A stretch of DNA of 41,662 nucleotides from a bacterium (GTDB lineage: Bacteria; Patescibacteriota; Minisyncoccia; Moranbacterales; UBA2206). Shown here one piece after another: positions 1 through 7,504 of this stretch (position 1 is the first letter of the stretch; the number at the start of each line of letters is the position of its first letter). The notes beneath the pieces were generated by a model that was not told the DNA's origin, did no database searches, and saw nothing but the letters and a program-made list of their open reading frames with translations. The DNA lies in the NCBI GenBank assembly GCA_030654225.1, contig JAURXY010000014.1:1-41662 (forward strand), read 5' to 3'. Both the position numbers and the translations under genes were made by a program.

Positions 1-236
1 AATAATTCTTGAAGAACTGGCGTGAGAAATTGATAACTAATTCCCTCTACTGTAGCTATCATCTCATATTGAGTAATTTCGTCAATAATATTGATGTGAT
101 AAACTCCCTTTACGCCGTTTAAATCGCCCTGATGCACCGTACTGCAAAATGGGCTTTCGGGCTCATTTTGTATTGGAATGGGTGACTCGTTCAGGCTTAT
201 CTTGTATTGGAGAAGACTTAATATTGACAGTTTCAC
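1..236 (-). CDS. integrase-core transposase fragment, runs off left edge
   Basis: The minus strand encodes a stretch containing CSTVHQGDLNGVKGVYHIN followed by IIDEITQYEMIATVEGIS, which resembles the start of the rve/integrase catalytic core of IS481/IS3-like transposases, including the D of HQGD. The C-terminal part lies beyond the left edge. The upstream side has no convincing start: the frame opens only after a TGA near 265 and runs into the promoter of the next gene, so the element was probably truncated when the rhuM cassette arrived. Two diverged tandem copies of about 32 bp (147-177 and 178-211, both ending in TGTATTGGA on the plus strand) lie just before the catalytic part. Probably a dead IS remnant. 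Confidence 0.6.
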   Translation of the reverse strand, partial: MKLSILSLLQYKISLNESPIPIQNEPESPFCSTVHQGDLNGVKGVYHINIIDEITQYEMIATVEGISYQFLTPVLQEL

Positions 237-266
237 TGGATGTGGTAGAATAATGATATAATATCA
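224..266 (+). promoter_or_regulatory. rhuM promoter with palindromic operator
   Basis: TTGACA (224-229), 16 bp spacer, and an extended -10 TGGTAGAAT (243-251). It is followed at 254-266 by the perfect 13 bp palindrome TGATATAATATCA. Nearly the same promoter lies before the rhuM gene at 3139, and the palindrome recurs before the rhuM fragment at 15426. The position over the transcription start suits repression, perhaps by the rhuM product or a shared repressor (inference). Confidence 0.7.
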
Positions 267-279
267 CTGGAATAAAAAT

Positions 280-1311
280 ATGAAAAAAGATAATAAAAAA
301 CTTATTATTCATAATTCAACTGTAGAATTTTTAATTTTTACTTCTCAAGCAGGAGAAGAAGGAATTGAAGTAAGAGTAGAAAGCGAAAATATCTGGCTGA
401 CACAAAAACTTATTGCTAAGCTTTTTGCAGTTAAAATTCCAACGATAAACGAACATTTAAAAAATATTTTTGAAACCGATGAGTTAGAGGAAAAATCAGT
501 TATTAGGAATTTCCTAATAACTGCCAATGATGGTAAGGATTACCGAGCAAAACATTATAATTTAGAAGCGATTATTGCTCTTGGTTATAGAATAAATTCC
601 GAAAGAGCAACTAATTTCCGGAAATGGGCTACGCAGGTCTTGAAAGACTTTGCTATTCGTGGCTATGTGCTGGATAATGTCAGACTTAAAAACGGAGCAT
701 ATTTGAGTAAGCAATATTTCAAAGATTTAATTCTTGAAATTCGCGATATTCGGGAAAGCGAGAGAAATTTTTATCAGCAAATTACTGACATTTATGCCAG
801 TGCTATGGATTATGATATAAATTCCTCAACAACCAAAGATTTTTTTGCTACCGTCCAAAACAAACTTCATTTTGCCACGCATGGCCATACTGCCGCAGAA
901 TTAATAGTCAATCGCGCAGATCATAAAAAAGATCATATGGGGCTTACGGCTTGGAAGAAAGCTCCAGATGGAAAAATTTTAAGATCAGATGTTGTTATTG
1001 CTAAAAATTATTTGGAAAAAAGAGAAATAAAATTTTTAAACAGAATTGTGACAATGTACTTGGACTACGCGGAGCATCAGGCAGAAAAAGGCGTTCCTAT
1101 GACAACGAAAGACTGGTCGGAAAAATTGAACACTTTTTTGAAATATAACAATGAAAAAATCTTGGAAAATTCTGGAAAAATTACAGCGGAAATAGCCAAG
1201 ACTTTTGCTGAAAGCGAATTTGAAAAATATCGTCCTATTCAGGATAGGCTTTTTGAATCTGATTTTGATCGAGAAGTAAAAAAGCTTTTAGAAATAAAAA
1301 AGAAAAAATAA
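280..1311 (+). CDS. RhuM family protein, copy 1
   Basis: A 343-residue protein of the RhuM family, named after a gene of Salmonella pathogenicity island 3; the biochemical role is unknown. Visible family signatures are NIWLTQKLIAKLF (about residues 37-49), YNLEAIIALGYRINS (about 93-107), FRKWATQVLKDF, FFATVQNKLHFATHGHTAAE (about 188-207) and a C-terminal ESDFDREVKKLLE. The N-terminal third resembles the helix-turn-helix of phage antirepressors, so DNA binding is plausible. The length is normal for the family. The ATG is 13 bp after a palindromic operator and has no Shine-Dalgarno. A perfect palindrome at 497-523 lies inside the gene at codons 73-81, a patch that varies among the copies here. 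Two further complete copies (3139, 15690) and one fragment (15426) are in the window. Confidence 0.9.
   Translation: MKKDNKKLIIHNSTVEFLIFTSQAGEEGIEVRVESENIWLTQKLIAKLFAVKIPTINEHLKNIFETDELEEKSVIRNFLITANDGKDYRAKHYNLEAIIALGYRINSERATNFRKWATQVLKDFAIRGYVLDNVRLKNGAYLSKQYFKDLILEIRDIRESERNFYQQITDIYASAMDYDINSSTTKDFFATVQNKLHFATHGHTAAELIVNRADHKKDHMGLTAWKKAPDGKILRSDVVIAKNYLEKREIKFLNRIVTMYLDYAEHQAEKGVPMTTKDWSEKLNTFLKYNNEKILENSGKITAEIAKTFAESEFEKYRPIQDRLFESDFDREVKKLLEIKKKK
497..523. repeat. in-gene palindrome of rhuM copy 1
   Basis: A perfect inverted repeat with 13 bp arms (CAGTTATTAGGAA and its complement) around one central base, T510, the third base of codon 77. Because of the symmetry both strands encode almost the same peptide (VIR-FLIT). 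It lies at the same aligned codon as palindromes of different sequence in the other rhuM genes. Confidence 0.9.
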
Positions 1312-1322
1312 TTTTAAATTTA

Positions 1323-1351
1323 TTGATTGAATTCATTTTATTTGGTAATAT
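1323..1351 (+). promoter_or_regulatory. promoter of membrane protein gene
   Basis: TTGATT (1323-1328), 17 bp spacer, and an extended -10 TGGTAATAT ending at 1351. It lies 27 bp before the ATG at 1379 and gives this gene pair its own start separate from rhuM. Confidence 0.5.
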
Positions 1352-1378
1352 AGTGATAGAGGTAATAATCTCAAATCC

Positions 1379-2482
1379 ATGGATCGAATTAAATCAATAC
1401 TTAAAACTTTGTCATACTGGTTAGCCTTTGTTGTCGCTATGCTTCTCGGTTTTGGGGCAATATATAGACTAACAGAAAAAGGCGGTCTTGGTTCAGTCAC
1501 TGGCTGGGTATTCGCGGGCATAACTTTATTGCTACTGATCTTTCTTCTCAAACCGATCGGCCGATTTTTATTGAATTTCAAAAATAGAGATTGGAAAAAT
1601 TATTTCATACACATATTACTAATACTGAAAAAAATGGGTCTGTGGGTGGTTCATGCTTTAGTCGTCTGCACCTTGCCTTTTTTGTTATATTTTGTCCTGA
1701 AGTATTTTAATTTGAGTGTGCTTGTCGCTACTAGAATTACAATCGTTTTAGTGTTCTATTTTTTAGGCGGATATTTTTTAAGGAAACATGGTTGGTCTAA
1801 GGCGTTGGGAATCATTTTATTTCTAACAGCTATTGTCCTAAATCTTACCTTTGTAAATCCTAAATATGTTACAAACGAGTTTAAAACGACGATAGTTTTT
1901 TCACTATTTCCATTGTTAGCGAGTATTTTTTTGATTTTTTGGCAAGGCAAATTCTTGAGAGTATTGGGGGCATTAGTAATTATTTTTATTGTTCCAAGCA
2001 CTTTTTATATGGCAGTTTCATCTTATTCTTCCTCGACCTTAATTACCGGCCAAGACAGGACGATAATATTAGCCAGCGTCGAACCGCTAGTTGATGACAT
2101 GTTTCAAGCTTGGGATGATAAAGATTACCAAGAATTTTCCAAAGGTTTTAGCGATGAATTGAAAGGAAATTTCAGTCAGGATAAATTTTTATTTAGTCGG
2201 AATGAATTGGGTAAATTAATTTCAACAGATGAATTGCGCAAAGTAGCCCCCAAAAGCGATTCTCCTTTAGTCGCCGTTGAGACAAGATCTATTGTCAAAT
2301 TTACCAAAGTTATGTATGAGGGAGCATTTGAAAAATACCCAGATGCTATACATGGAATTATAGTTGATTTCAAAAAATCTTATAAAGATAATACATACTC
2401 GATAGTAGGGTTTACTCTTAGCTCCTTTGAGGGTGCTAATACCGATTCTAAAGCATTATTGAAAGCATTGGATTATAAATAA
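1379..2482 (+). CDS. multi-pass membrane protein with extracytoplasmic C-terminal domain
   Basis: A 367-residue protein of unknown function. About seven hydrophobic segments occupy residues 12-225, for example around 13-31, 39-58, 87-109, 112-132, 138-156, 167-183 and 189-211. A soluble C-terminal domain of about 140 residues follows, rich in charged residues and roughly like the small DUF3887/NTF2-like folds found behind membrane anchors (weak resemblance). The segment GGYFLRKHGWSKALGI and the following FPLLASIFLIF are shared with the next gene, so the pair arose by tandem duplication. The two genes are 20 bp apart and probably co-transcribed from the promoter at 1323-1351. I do not recognise a named family. 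Confidence 0.7.
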   Translation: MDRIKSILKTLSYWLAFVVAMLLGFGAIYRLTEKGGLGSVTGWVFAGITLLLLIFLLKPIGRFLLNFKNRDWKNYFIHILLILKKMGLWVVHALVVCTLPFLLYFVLKYFNLSVLVATRITIVLVFYFLGGYFLRKHGWSKALGIILFLTAIVLNLTFVNPKYVTNEFKTTIVFSLFPLLASIFLIFWQGKFLRVLGALVIIFIVPSTFYMAVSSYSSSTLITGQDRTIILASVEPLVDDMFQAWDDKDYQEFSKGFSDELKGNFSQDKFLFSRNELGKLISTDELRKVAPKSDSPLVAVETRSIVKFTKVMYEGAFEKYPDAIHGIIVDFKKSYKDNTYSIVGFTLSSFEGANTDSKALLKALDYK

Positions 2483-2502
2483 TAAACAGCAATATTACGC
2501 AT

Positions 2503-2991
2503 ATGTTATCAATCAAAGAATTATTAAAGAAAATAGGCCGTTGCGCAGTTTTTATTTTAATTACTTTCGTCCTAGCCATTTCTTTTGTTTTTATTTTAAA
2601 TCATTTTAAATTAAATGAGAATGTCAGTGTCGGAATTCCAGGAATTTTTATGTTTTATTTCTGGGGCGGATATTTTTTGAGGAAACAGGGCTGGTCTAAA
2701 GTGTTTGGAGTTGTTCTTTTTTTGATGGCCATCCTCTTAAGTTTTGTTTTTATAAGTTCTCCCTATGATACTGCTAGCGAGTTTAAGGCGACGAGAGTTT
2801 TTCTGCTATTCCCCTTGTTAGCGAGTATTTTCTTGATCTTGCGGAAAGGAAAAATTTCAAGATTAATGGGGATAGTATTAATTATTTTTACTATTCTAAG
2901 TGCTTTCTTGGGTTCAGTTTTTTGTTCAAGTTGTCGGACAGAAGCACCGGATTCCACAACTTCACCAACTGCAACATACGATGTTCCTTAA
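2503..2991 (+). CDS. short membrane paralogue of the preceding gene
   Basis: A 162-residue hydrophobic protein related to the middle of the upstream gene. GGYFLRKQGWSKVFGV and FLLFPLLASIFLIL match its central membrane segments. It has about four to five membrane spans and ends in a short polar tail (CSSCRTEAPDSTTSPTATYD). It lacks both the first two membrane spans and the soluble C-terminal domain of its neighbour, so it is either a reduced paralogue or a decaying copy. The ATG is 20 bp after the upstream stop, without a clear ribosome binding site. A rho-independent terminator follows at 3041. Function unknown. Confidence 0.65.
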   Translation: MLSIKELLKKIGRCAVFILITFVLAISFVFILNHFKLNENVSVGIPGIFMFYFWGGYFLRKQGWSKVFGVVLFLMAILLSFVFISSPYDTASEFKATRVFLLFPLLASIFLILRKGKISRLMGIVLIIFTILSAFLGSVFCSSCRTEAPDSTTSPTATYDVP

Positions 2992-3040
2992 GGTTTGATA
3001 TTTCTATTAAAATTTTTTTCGAACGCATACCGCCAAGAAT

Positions 3041-3068
3041 AGACCTGCTTTTTAGCGGGTCTTATTTT
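3041..3068 (+). terminator. rho-independent terminator
   Basis: Stem AGACCTGC / GCGGGTCT around a TTTTTA loop, followed by TATTTTG. It separates the membrane gene pair from the rhuM promoter 15 bp further on. Confidence 0.7.
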
Positions 3069-3082
3069 GTCAAAAAAAATCA

Positions 3083-3125
3083 TTGACAGTTTCGCAGGAT
3101 GTGGTAGAATAATGATATAATATCA
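3083..3125 (+). promoter_or_regulatory. second rhuM promoter with the same operator
   Basis: TTGACA (3083-3088), 16 bp spacer, extended -10 TGGTAGAAT ending at 3110, then TGATATAATATCA at 3113-3125. It is nearly identical to 224-266 over the whole promoter, including the spacer, so the promoter moved or is maintained together with the gene. Confidence 0.75.
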
Positions 3126-3138
3126 CTAGGATAAAAAT

Positions 3139-4167
3139 ATGAAAAAACAAATAATTCCCAATAATAGTTTTACTGAATTTTTGCTTTACACTACGCCAAA
3201 TGGTAATGTGAAAGTAGAGATATTTTTACGCAACGAAAATATCTGGCTTACGCAAAAAAGAATAGCGGAACTTTTTGATGTTGGTATCCCCGCCGTCAAT
3301 AAGCATTTAGCAAATATCTTTGAAAGTGGGGAACTAGCTGAAAATTCAGTTATTTCCATTTTGGAAATAACTGCCAAAGACGGAAAAAATTATAAAACAA
3401 AGTTTTATAATCTCGATGCTATTATTTCTGTCGGTTATCGCGTGAACAGTACACGGGCGACGCAATTTAGAATTTGGGCCACAGAAAGACTGAAAGAATA
3501 CATCATTAAGGGTTTTACAATGGATGATGAACGACTCAAGACTCCCAATTATACTTTTGGTCAAGATTATTTCGAAGAACAATTGGCTCGTATAGCGGAT
3601 ATCCGTAGTAGTGAGCGTAGGTTTTACCAAAAAATTACCGATATCTATGCGCAATGCAGTGTGGATTATGATAAAAATAGGGCTGAAGCTCAACATTTTT
3701 TTGCTACTGTGCAAAATAAATTGCATTTTGCCATTTCAGGGTATACAGCCGCAGAAATTATTAGCAGTCGTGTAGATAGTAGAAAAACAAATGTAGGCCT
3801 CACTAATTGGAAAAACAGTCCACAAGGAGCTATACGCAAATCAGATATGGTGATTGCTAAAAATTATTTAAACAAAGAAGAGCTCGCAGGTCTAAATAGT
3901 ATAGTTGAGCAATATCTAATTTTTGCCGAGTCGCAAGCTAAGCGTAAAAAAGCCATGTTTATGTTGGACTGGAATAAAAAGCTAAGTGAATTTTTAAAAC
4001 TTAATGATCGTGATATTCTGGGAGATTTAGGTAGGGTGAGTCATGCAGTAGCGGAAGAATTAGCACTCGACGAATATGAAAAATATCGCGTGGAGCAAGA
4101 TAAAAATTACATTTCCGATTTCGATAGGGAAGTAAAAAAGCTTTTAGAAGTAAAAAAGAAAAAATAA
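3139..4167 (+). CDS. RhuM family protein, copy 2
   Basis: A 342-residue RhuM family protein, full length. Signatures are NIWLTQKRIAELFDVG (about 34-49), YNLDAIISVGYRVNSTRA (about 91-108), FRIWATERLKEYI, FFATVQNKLHFAISGYTAAE and the C-terminal SDFDREVKKLLEVKKKK. The last nine codons are almost the same as in copy 1. It heads an apparent operon: the bro gene starts 14 bp after its stop, and bro overlaps the RNA methyltransferase. It carries the in-gene palindrome at 3347-3373. Family function is unknown; an antirepressor-like DNA-binding role is an inference from the N-terminal helix-turn-helix-like region. Confidence 0.9.
   Translation: MKKQIIPNNSFTEFLLYTTPNGNVKVEIFLRNENIWLTQKRIAELFDVGIPAVNKHLANIFESGELAENSVISILEITAKDGKNYKTKFYNLDAIISVGYRVNSTRATQFRIWATERLKEYIIKGFTMDDERLKTPNYTFGQDYFEEQLARIADIRSSERRFYQKITDIYAQCSVDYDKNRAEAQHFFATVQNKLHFAISGYTAAEIISSRVDSRKTNVGLTNWKNSPQGAIRKSDMVIAKNYLNKEELAGLNSIVEQYLIFAESQAKRKKAMFMLDWNKKLSEFLKLNDRDILGDLGRVSHAVAEELALDEYEKYRVEQDKNYISDFDREVKKLLEVKKKK
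3347..3373. repeat. in-gene palindrome of rhuM copy 2
   Basis: Inverted repeat with 12 bp perfect arms (CAGTTATTTCCA and its complement) and a 3 nt centre. It spans 27 nt like copy 1 and is centred on T3360, the third base of codon 74, which aligns with codon 77 of copy 1. The inner arm sequence differs from copy 1, yet pairing is complete. Confidence 0.9.
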
Positions 4168-4181
4168 TTTAAAAAAACAAT

Positions 4182-5006
4182 ATGAAAAAAGAAAAAGGTT
4201 TGGCTATTTTTGAGGGGAAAAATATTAGGAGGGTTTGGGATGAGAAAAAAGAACTTTGGTATTTTTCGGTAATTGATATAATAGCTATACTAACAGAACA
4301 AATAGAATATAATAAAGCAAAAACATATTGGACAACATTAAAAAATCGCTTGAAAAATGAGGGTAGTGAAGTGGTCACAAAATGTGACCAGTTGAAAATG
4401 TTGGCTCAGGATGACAAAATGAGAGAAACTGATGCGGCTGATGTGGAAACATTATTGCGTCTTATTCAGTCAGTTCCAAGCAAAAAAGCTGAACCAATAA
4501 AATTATGGTTGGCGAGAGTTGGCTATGAAAGAATAGAAGAAATATCTGATCCGGAGAAAGCCCTTAATCGCAGTCGAGACTATTGGCAGAAAATGGGACG
4601 AAGCAAAGAATGGATTCAGCAAAGAATGATGGGTCAAGAAATTAGGAATAAGCTTACTGATTATTGGAAAAATAATGAAGTTGAAAAGCAAGATGAATAT
4701 GCGATTCTTACTAATATTATTCACAAAGAATGGAGTGATTTTTCCGTTAGAGAACACAAAAATTTGAAAAAATTGAAGACTGAAAATCTGCGTGATTATA
4801 TGTCAGACGCTGAATTAGTTTTTACGGCTTTGGCAGAACTTTCTACTCGTCAAATCGCCGAGACACTAGAAAGCAAGGGATTGGAAGAAAATAAAATCCC
4901 AGCGAAAAAAGGCGGGCGAGTGGCTAAGAATGCTCGATTAGAACTGGAGAAAAAAACTGGCAAAAGAGTGGTAGTAGAAAATAATTTTAAGAAATTAAAA
5001 ATATGA
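4182..5006 (+). CDS. Bro-N domain antirepressor-like protein, copy 1
   Basis: A 274-residue BRO-family protein. The N-terminus (KGLAIFEGKNIRRVWDEK, then WYFSVIDIIAILTE) is the Bro-N fold of phage and baculovirus antirepressor-like proteins. QLKMLAQDDKMRETDAAD and the segment AEPIKLWLARVGYERIEEI are typical of the bacterial group. The C-terminus, GGRVAKNARLELEKKTGKRV, is also family-typical. It is predicted to bind DNA; targets are unknown. It follows rhuM copy 2 by 14 bp and its stop overlaps the next start (ATGA), implying translational coupling to a SpoU methyltransferase. The paralogue at 38380 is about half identical by eye. A palindrome at 4372-4390 covers codons 64-70. Confidence 0.85.
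   Translation: MKKEKGLAIFEGKNIRRVWDEKKELWYFSVIDIIAILTEQIEYNKAKTYWTTLKNRLKNEGSEVVTKCDQLKMLAQDDKMRETDAADVETLLRLIQSVPSKKAEPIKLWLARVGYERIEEISDPEKALNRSRDYWQKMGRSKEWIQQRMMGQEIRNKLTDYWKNNEVEKQDEYAILTNIIHKEWSDFSVREHKNLKKLKTENLRDYMSDAELVFTALAELSTRQIAETLESKGLEENKIPAKKGGRVAKNARLELEKKTGKRVVVENNFKKLKI
4372..4390. repeat. in-gene palindrome of bro copy 1
   Basis: TGGTCACA and its complement around a central AAA: 8 bp perfect arms, centred on the middle base of codon 67 (Lys), three codons before the conserved QLKM. The other bro gene has a different palindrome centred on the equivalent codon. Confidence 0.85.
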
Positions 5007-5779
5007 AAATAATAAGCACAGATAATGAAAAGATTAAATTTTTGAAGAAACTTGGAGACAAAAAAGTTCGAGATGTTTCGGGGCAGTTTTTGGTGGAAAA
5101 TTTGATTATCATATATGACGCAATAAGCGCGGGATTTTTACCAAAACAACTTTTTGTTAGCGAAGAACTTCTTGAAAAAGCAGATGAAAAAATAGACAAA
5201 ATAATTGAAAAGTTTCCCGACCACTTTGTCATTAATGAAAAAGTGAATAAATATTTTTCTTCGCTATCCACTCCCTCGGGAATTGCAGGAATTTTTGAAA
5301 AACAAGAAAAAGAACTAAATTTAGATGAAGTTGTGATTTATCTAAACGCAATAGCTGACCCAGGGAATCTAGGTACAATTTTGCGTACTGCCGTAGCTTT
5401 TGGACTCAAAAACATTATCGTCGATGAAAAATGTGCTGATATTTATAATGCCAAAACAATTAGCGCGGCCAAAGATGCAATTTTCAAATTAAATATTGCC
5501 AAAGATGAAAACTTGAAAATATTTGGGGAGATAAAACAGAAGATGAAAATTTTTGTGACTAGTTTGGATGGCGAAGTTATGGATGATAAAATTTTTCAAG
5601 ATAAAACTTTTTGTTTAGTACTTGGTAATGAAGCTAATGGAGTGGAGGAGGGGATAATGAAATTGGCGGATAGAAAAGTGAAAATTGGAATGTCTGGCGA
5701 AATTGAATCACTGAACGTGGCGGTTGCGGCGGGAATTTTGTTTGAGAAAATATATAGTGCGCAGGGCTTACACGCTTGA
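5003..5779 (+). CDS. SpoU/TrmH family RNA 2'-O-methyltransferase
   Basis: A 258-residue SPOUT-class methyltransferase that would transfer a methyl group from S-adenosylmethionine to a ribose 2'-OH of rRNA or tRNA. All three knotted-fold motifs are visible: NAIADPGNLGTILRTAVAFG (motif 1, about residues 113-132), CLVLGNEANGVEEG (motif 2, about 208-221) and SLNVAVAAGILFEKIY (motif 3, near the C-terminus). The N-terminal 100 residues resemble the substrate-binding domain of the SpoU_sub_bind type (FLVENLIIIYDAI). The length fits the 23S rRNA G2251/TrmH-like group, but the exact target nucleotide cannot be read from sequence. It overlaps the bro stop by 4 bp, an unusual coupling of an antirepressor-like gene to an RNA modification enzyme. 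Confidence 0.9.
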   Translation: MKIISTDNEKIKFLKKLGDKKVRDVSGQFLVENLIIIYDAISAGFLPKQLFVSEELLEKADEKIDKIIEKFPDHFVINEKVNKYFSSLSTPSGIAGIFEKQEKELNLDEVVIYLNAIADPGNLGTILRTAVAFGLKNIIVDEKCADIYNAKTISAAKDAIFKLNIAKDENLKIFGEIKQKMKIFVTSLDGEVMDDKIFQDKTFCLVLGNEANGVEEGIMKLADRKVKIGMSGEIESLNVAVAAGILFEKIYSAQGLHA

Positions 5780-5876
5780 CTCAAAATTACTAAAGCGTAA
5801 TTTCCATATTTAAAATAGCGTAGTGCTGGTTTACTTAAGGATTTATCTGTAAATATTACCCTACATGAGTAATTTC

Positions 5877-5906
5877 TTGTCAAACGTGTAATCCCTTTAA
5901 TATAAG
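5877..5906 (+). promoter_or_regulatory. promoter of metallopeptidase gene
   Basis: TTGTCA (5877-5882), 18 bp spacer, TATAAG (5901-5906), 16 bp before the ATG at 5923. No Shine-Dalgarno is visible. Confidence 0.5.
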
Positions 5907-5922
5907 ATAATTTTTTGAAACT

Positions 5923-6303
5923 ATGAAAGTTTCTAGGGAGCAATTTGAAAAGTGGATGGGGGAGGCGATTGATAGTGTACCGGAAGCATTTCGGGATAAA
6001 ATTAATAATCTTGTTTTTTTCGCTGAGGATTTTCCCACTCCAGAGCAAATGAGAAAAGCAAAGCTTTCAGGCAAGAATGTACTCCTACTTGGGCTCTACG
6101 AAGGCTATCATCAATCCAAAAGACTCAATGTTGGACCGGTTTTCCCGGACAAAATTACCATTTTCAAAAATTCTATCGAAAGTTTGTGCCAAACGGAAGA
6201 TGCTTTGAAAAAGCAAATCAGAGAAACTGTTTGGCACGAAATAGCCCATCACTTTGGATCAGATGAAGTGGGTGCCAGAAAAGTTAGCAAAAATAAAAAG
6301 TAG
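5923..6303 (+). CDS. minimal zincin metallopeptidase family protein
   Basis: A 126-residue protein of the small 'metallopeptidase family' (Zincin_1, DUF1025) group. The catalytic motif HEIAHHFG is present near the C-terminus (about residues 106-113), with the two zinc-binding histidines and the glutamate. An acidic/Gly segment follows, with the GSDE that is usual in this family. The N-terminal FEKWMGEAIDSVPEAF and LLGLYEGYHQSK also fit. The length is the usual one, with no signal peptide, so it should act in the cytoplasm. Substrate unknown. It is convergent with the DUF1003 gene only 4 bp away. Confidence 0.85.
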   Translation: MKVSREQFEKWMGEAIDSVPEAFRDKINNLVFFAEDFPTPEQMRKAKLSGKNVLLLGLYEGYHQSKRLNVGPVFPDKITIFKNSIESLCQTEDALKKQIRETVWHEIAHHFGSDEVGARKVSKNKK

Positions 6304-6307
6304 AAGC

Positions 6308-6793
6308 TTATTTGTGTTTGTCTTTTAGCTCACGAACTTCACTAAGAAGTTCTTTTAGGATCAATTCTATATGATGAATTCTTTCTTGGCTGTATTGATG
6401 TTTGAGAATTAGTTTTTCATCACCCTTGCCAATTCCTTCTTCGATATCTTCGACATCTTCGCTAATTTCATCAATGTCTTTGGAAATTTCCTCCACATCT
6501 TCAGAGATATCTTCCATTTCTTTGCTCACTTTGGTGAGTTTGTGTGATTGACGGTTGACAGTCATTTGGATGAAAATTGCCAAATAAATTGCTTCCAGAG
6601 AAACAACAGTAGTGAGGAGTAGCATTATTTGGTCAAAATTATAACCAAACCATTGCAAGGAAAAAATTCCCACAAAGAAAATTGAGTGGATAATAAGGGA
6701 AGTGAGTGATCCAATCTGATGCGTGGCATCAATTGCAAGTTGCTCAAGGAATGAACGATCATGATGTGTTTTATTTTCGTGGTTATTTTCCAT
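6308..6793 (-). CDS. DUF1003 membrane protein with coiled coil
   Basis: A 161-residue protein. Two hydrophobic segments (about residues 32-54 and 57-82, SLIIHSIFFVGIFSLQWF and LLLTTVVSLEAIYLAIFIQM) are the DUF1003 core, found in many bacteria without a known function. The rest is a strongly charged heptad-like region with repeated acidic units (MEDISEDVEEISKDIDEIS), predicted to be a coiled coil facing the cytoplasm. The ATG is about 10 bp from a good -10, so translation may begin on a nearly leaderless mRNA. Confidence 0.8.
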   Translation of the reverse strand: MENNHENKTHHDRSFLEQLAIDATHQIGSLTSLIIHSIFFVGIFSLQWFGYNFDQIMLLLTTVVSLEAIYLAIFIQMTVNRQSHKLTKVSKEMEDISEDVEEISKDIDEISEDVEDIEEGIGKGDEKLILKHQYSQERIHHIELILKELLSEVRELKDKHK

Positions 6794-6802
6794 ATTACTT
6801 CA

Positions 6803-6831
6803 AGTATAATCTTTTTTCTCCTTAGCGTAAA
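6803..6831 (-). promoter_or_regulatory. promoter of DUF1003 gene, near-leaderless
   Basis: Read on the minus strand: TTTACG, 17 bp spacer, TATACT. The expected start of transcription is within about four bases of the ATG at 6793. Confidence 0.55.
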
Positions 6832-6846
6832 ATATTTATTTTGTTT

Positions 6847-6901
6847 TTGCTAGAAAGATTGTTTTCGGGTAAAATGGAGAGGTAAGTAATTGATTACGTA
6901 A
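6847..6901 (+). promoter_or_regulatory. promoter with 25 bp initial-transcribed element
   Basis: TTGCTA (6847-6852), 17 bp spacer, TAAAAT (6870-6875). A 25 bp element at 6877-6901 directly follows and is identical to 15120-15144, which lies at the same place in the promoter of the AbrB-like gene. Its core GTAATTGATTAC is an inverted repeat (GTAAT-TG-ATTAC) flanked by further symmetric bases. It may be an operator or an RNA element at the 5' end of both mRNAs. Confidence 0.65.
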
Positions 6902-6907
6902 TACACA

Positions 6908-7414
6908 ATGCGTATAAAAAAAGTAAAAGTTAGAGACAAAATGCAATTCGGCTATAGTTATGAATTATCCGAGCCGGTCGGGAAAAATTTTGATCCGGAT
7001 TTTAAACCGGAGCTAACTCCAAAGAAGATGTTGGAGCTTGGAGTTTTTGGCGGAAAATATATGACTGATTGCCGAAAAGAATTTCCAACTGATTGGTTTG
7101 AGAAAGCCAAGCTTAACTCTGTTTTTCACGATTCGAAGGTTAATTTTTTTAGAATCAACGCTTCACAACCCCTTTCTGTTTGGAAAAAGAAAGGCTGGAT
7201 ATGGGCGGATGATCCGCGAGGTTGGTTCCAATGGTACTGCCGTTATTATATGGGTCGAAGATGTGTGGATGATACTCGGCAGATAAAAAGATGGAGAGCT
7301 ATCATTCGGCATGTTGCGCAGATAAAAAAGAATTGCCAGAAAGGAGATTTGAGTTGTCGAGCTCGTCAACGTCAGGCAGTTCTTCATTGGGCGTATGATT
7401 CCAGAAAAATGTAG
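6908..7414 (+). CDS. conserved hypothetical protein, aromatic- and Arg-rich
   Basis: A 168-residue protein without transmembrane segments. The most distinctive part is DDPRGWFQWYCRYYMGRRC (about residues 101-119), followed by DDTRQIKRW and CRARQRQAVLHWAYDSRK. I recognise this pattern from an uncharacterised family present in bacteria and some eukaryotes, without a known activity. Conserved Trp, Arg and Asp/His suggest an enzyme or nucleic-acid binder, but that is speculation. The ATG is 7 bp after the 25 bp promoter element shared with the AbrB-like gene at 15167, so the two may be co-regulated. Confidence 0.7.
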   Translation: MRIKKVKVRDKMQFGYSYELSEPVGKNFDPDFKPELTPKKMLELGVFGGKYMTDCRKEFPTDWFEKAKLNSVFHDSKVNFFRINASQPLSVWKKKGWIWADDPRGWFQWYCRYYMGRRCVDDTRQIKRWRAIIRHVAQIKKNCQKGDLSCRARQRQAVLHWAYDSRKM

Positions 7415-7435
7415 TGCTAATTATTTTTTTTGTGG

Positions 7436-7441
7436 TATAAT
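7436..7441 (+). promoter_or_regulatory. extended -10 promoter of DUF378 gene
   Basis: TATAAT preceded by TGG (TGGTATAAT), a consensus extended -10; no good -35. Transcription should start near 7448, leaving a leader of about 50 nt that holds a tiny ORF. Confidence 0.55.
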
Positions 7442-7468
7442 ATATTTAGTTAGTAAACAAAAAACAAA

Positions 7469-7504
7469 ATGAAATATTTGTACGGAAAGGGGATGTTTGT
7501 ATGA
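7469..7504 (+). CDS. putative 11-codon upstream ORF
   Basis: MKYLYGKGMFV, whose stop TGA (7502-7504) overlaps the ATG of the DUF378 gene (ATGA). The Shine-Dalgarno of the downstream gene (AAAGGGG) lies inside this ORF. The layout suits translational coupling, but no family support exists for such a short peptide. Confidence 0.3.
   Translation: MKYLYGKGMFV

Noticed and set aside
345-527. Minus-strand frame inside rhuM copy 1 beginning AVIRKFLIT
   Set aside because: It is an effect of the palindrome at 497-523, which makes both strands encode similar peptides; no promoter or ribosome site. A similar shadow exists at 3186-3377.
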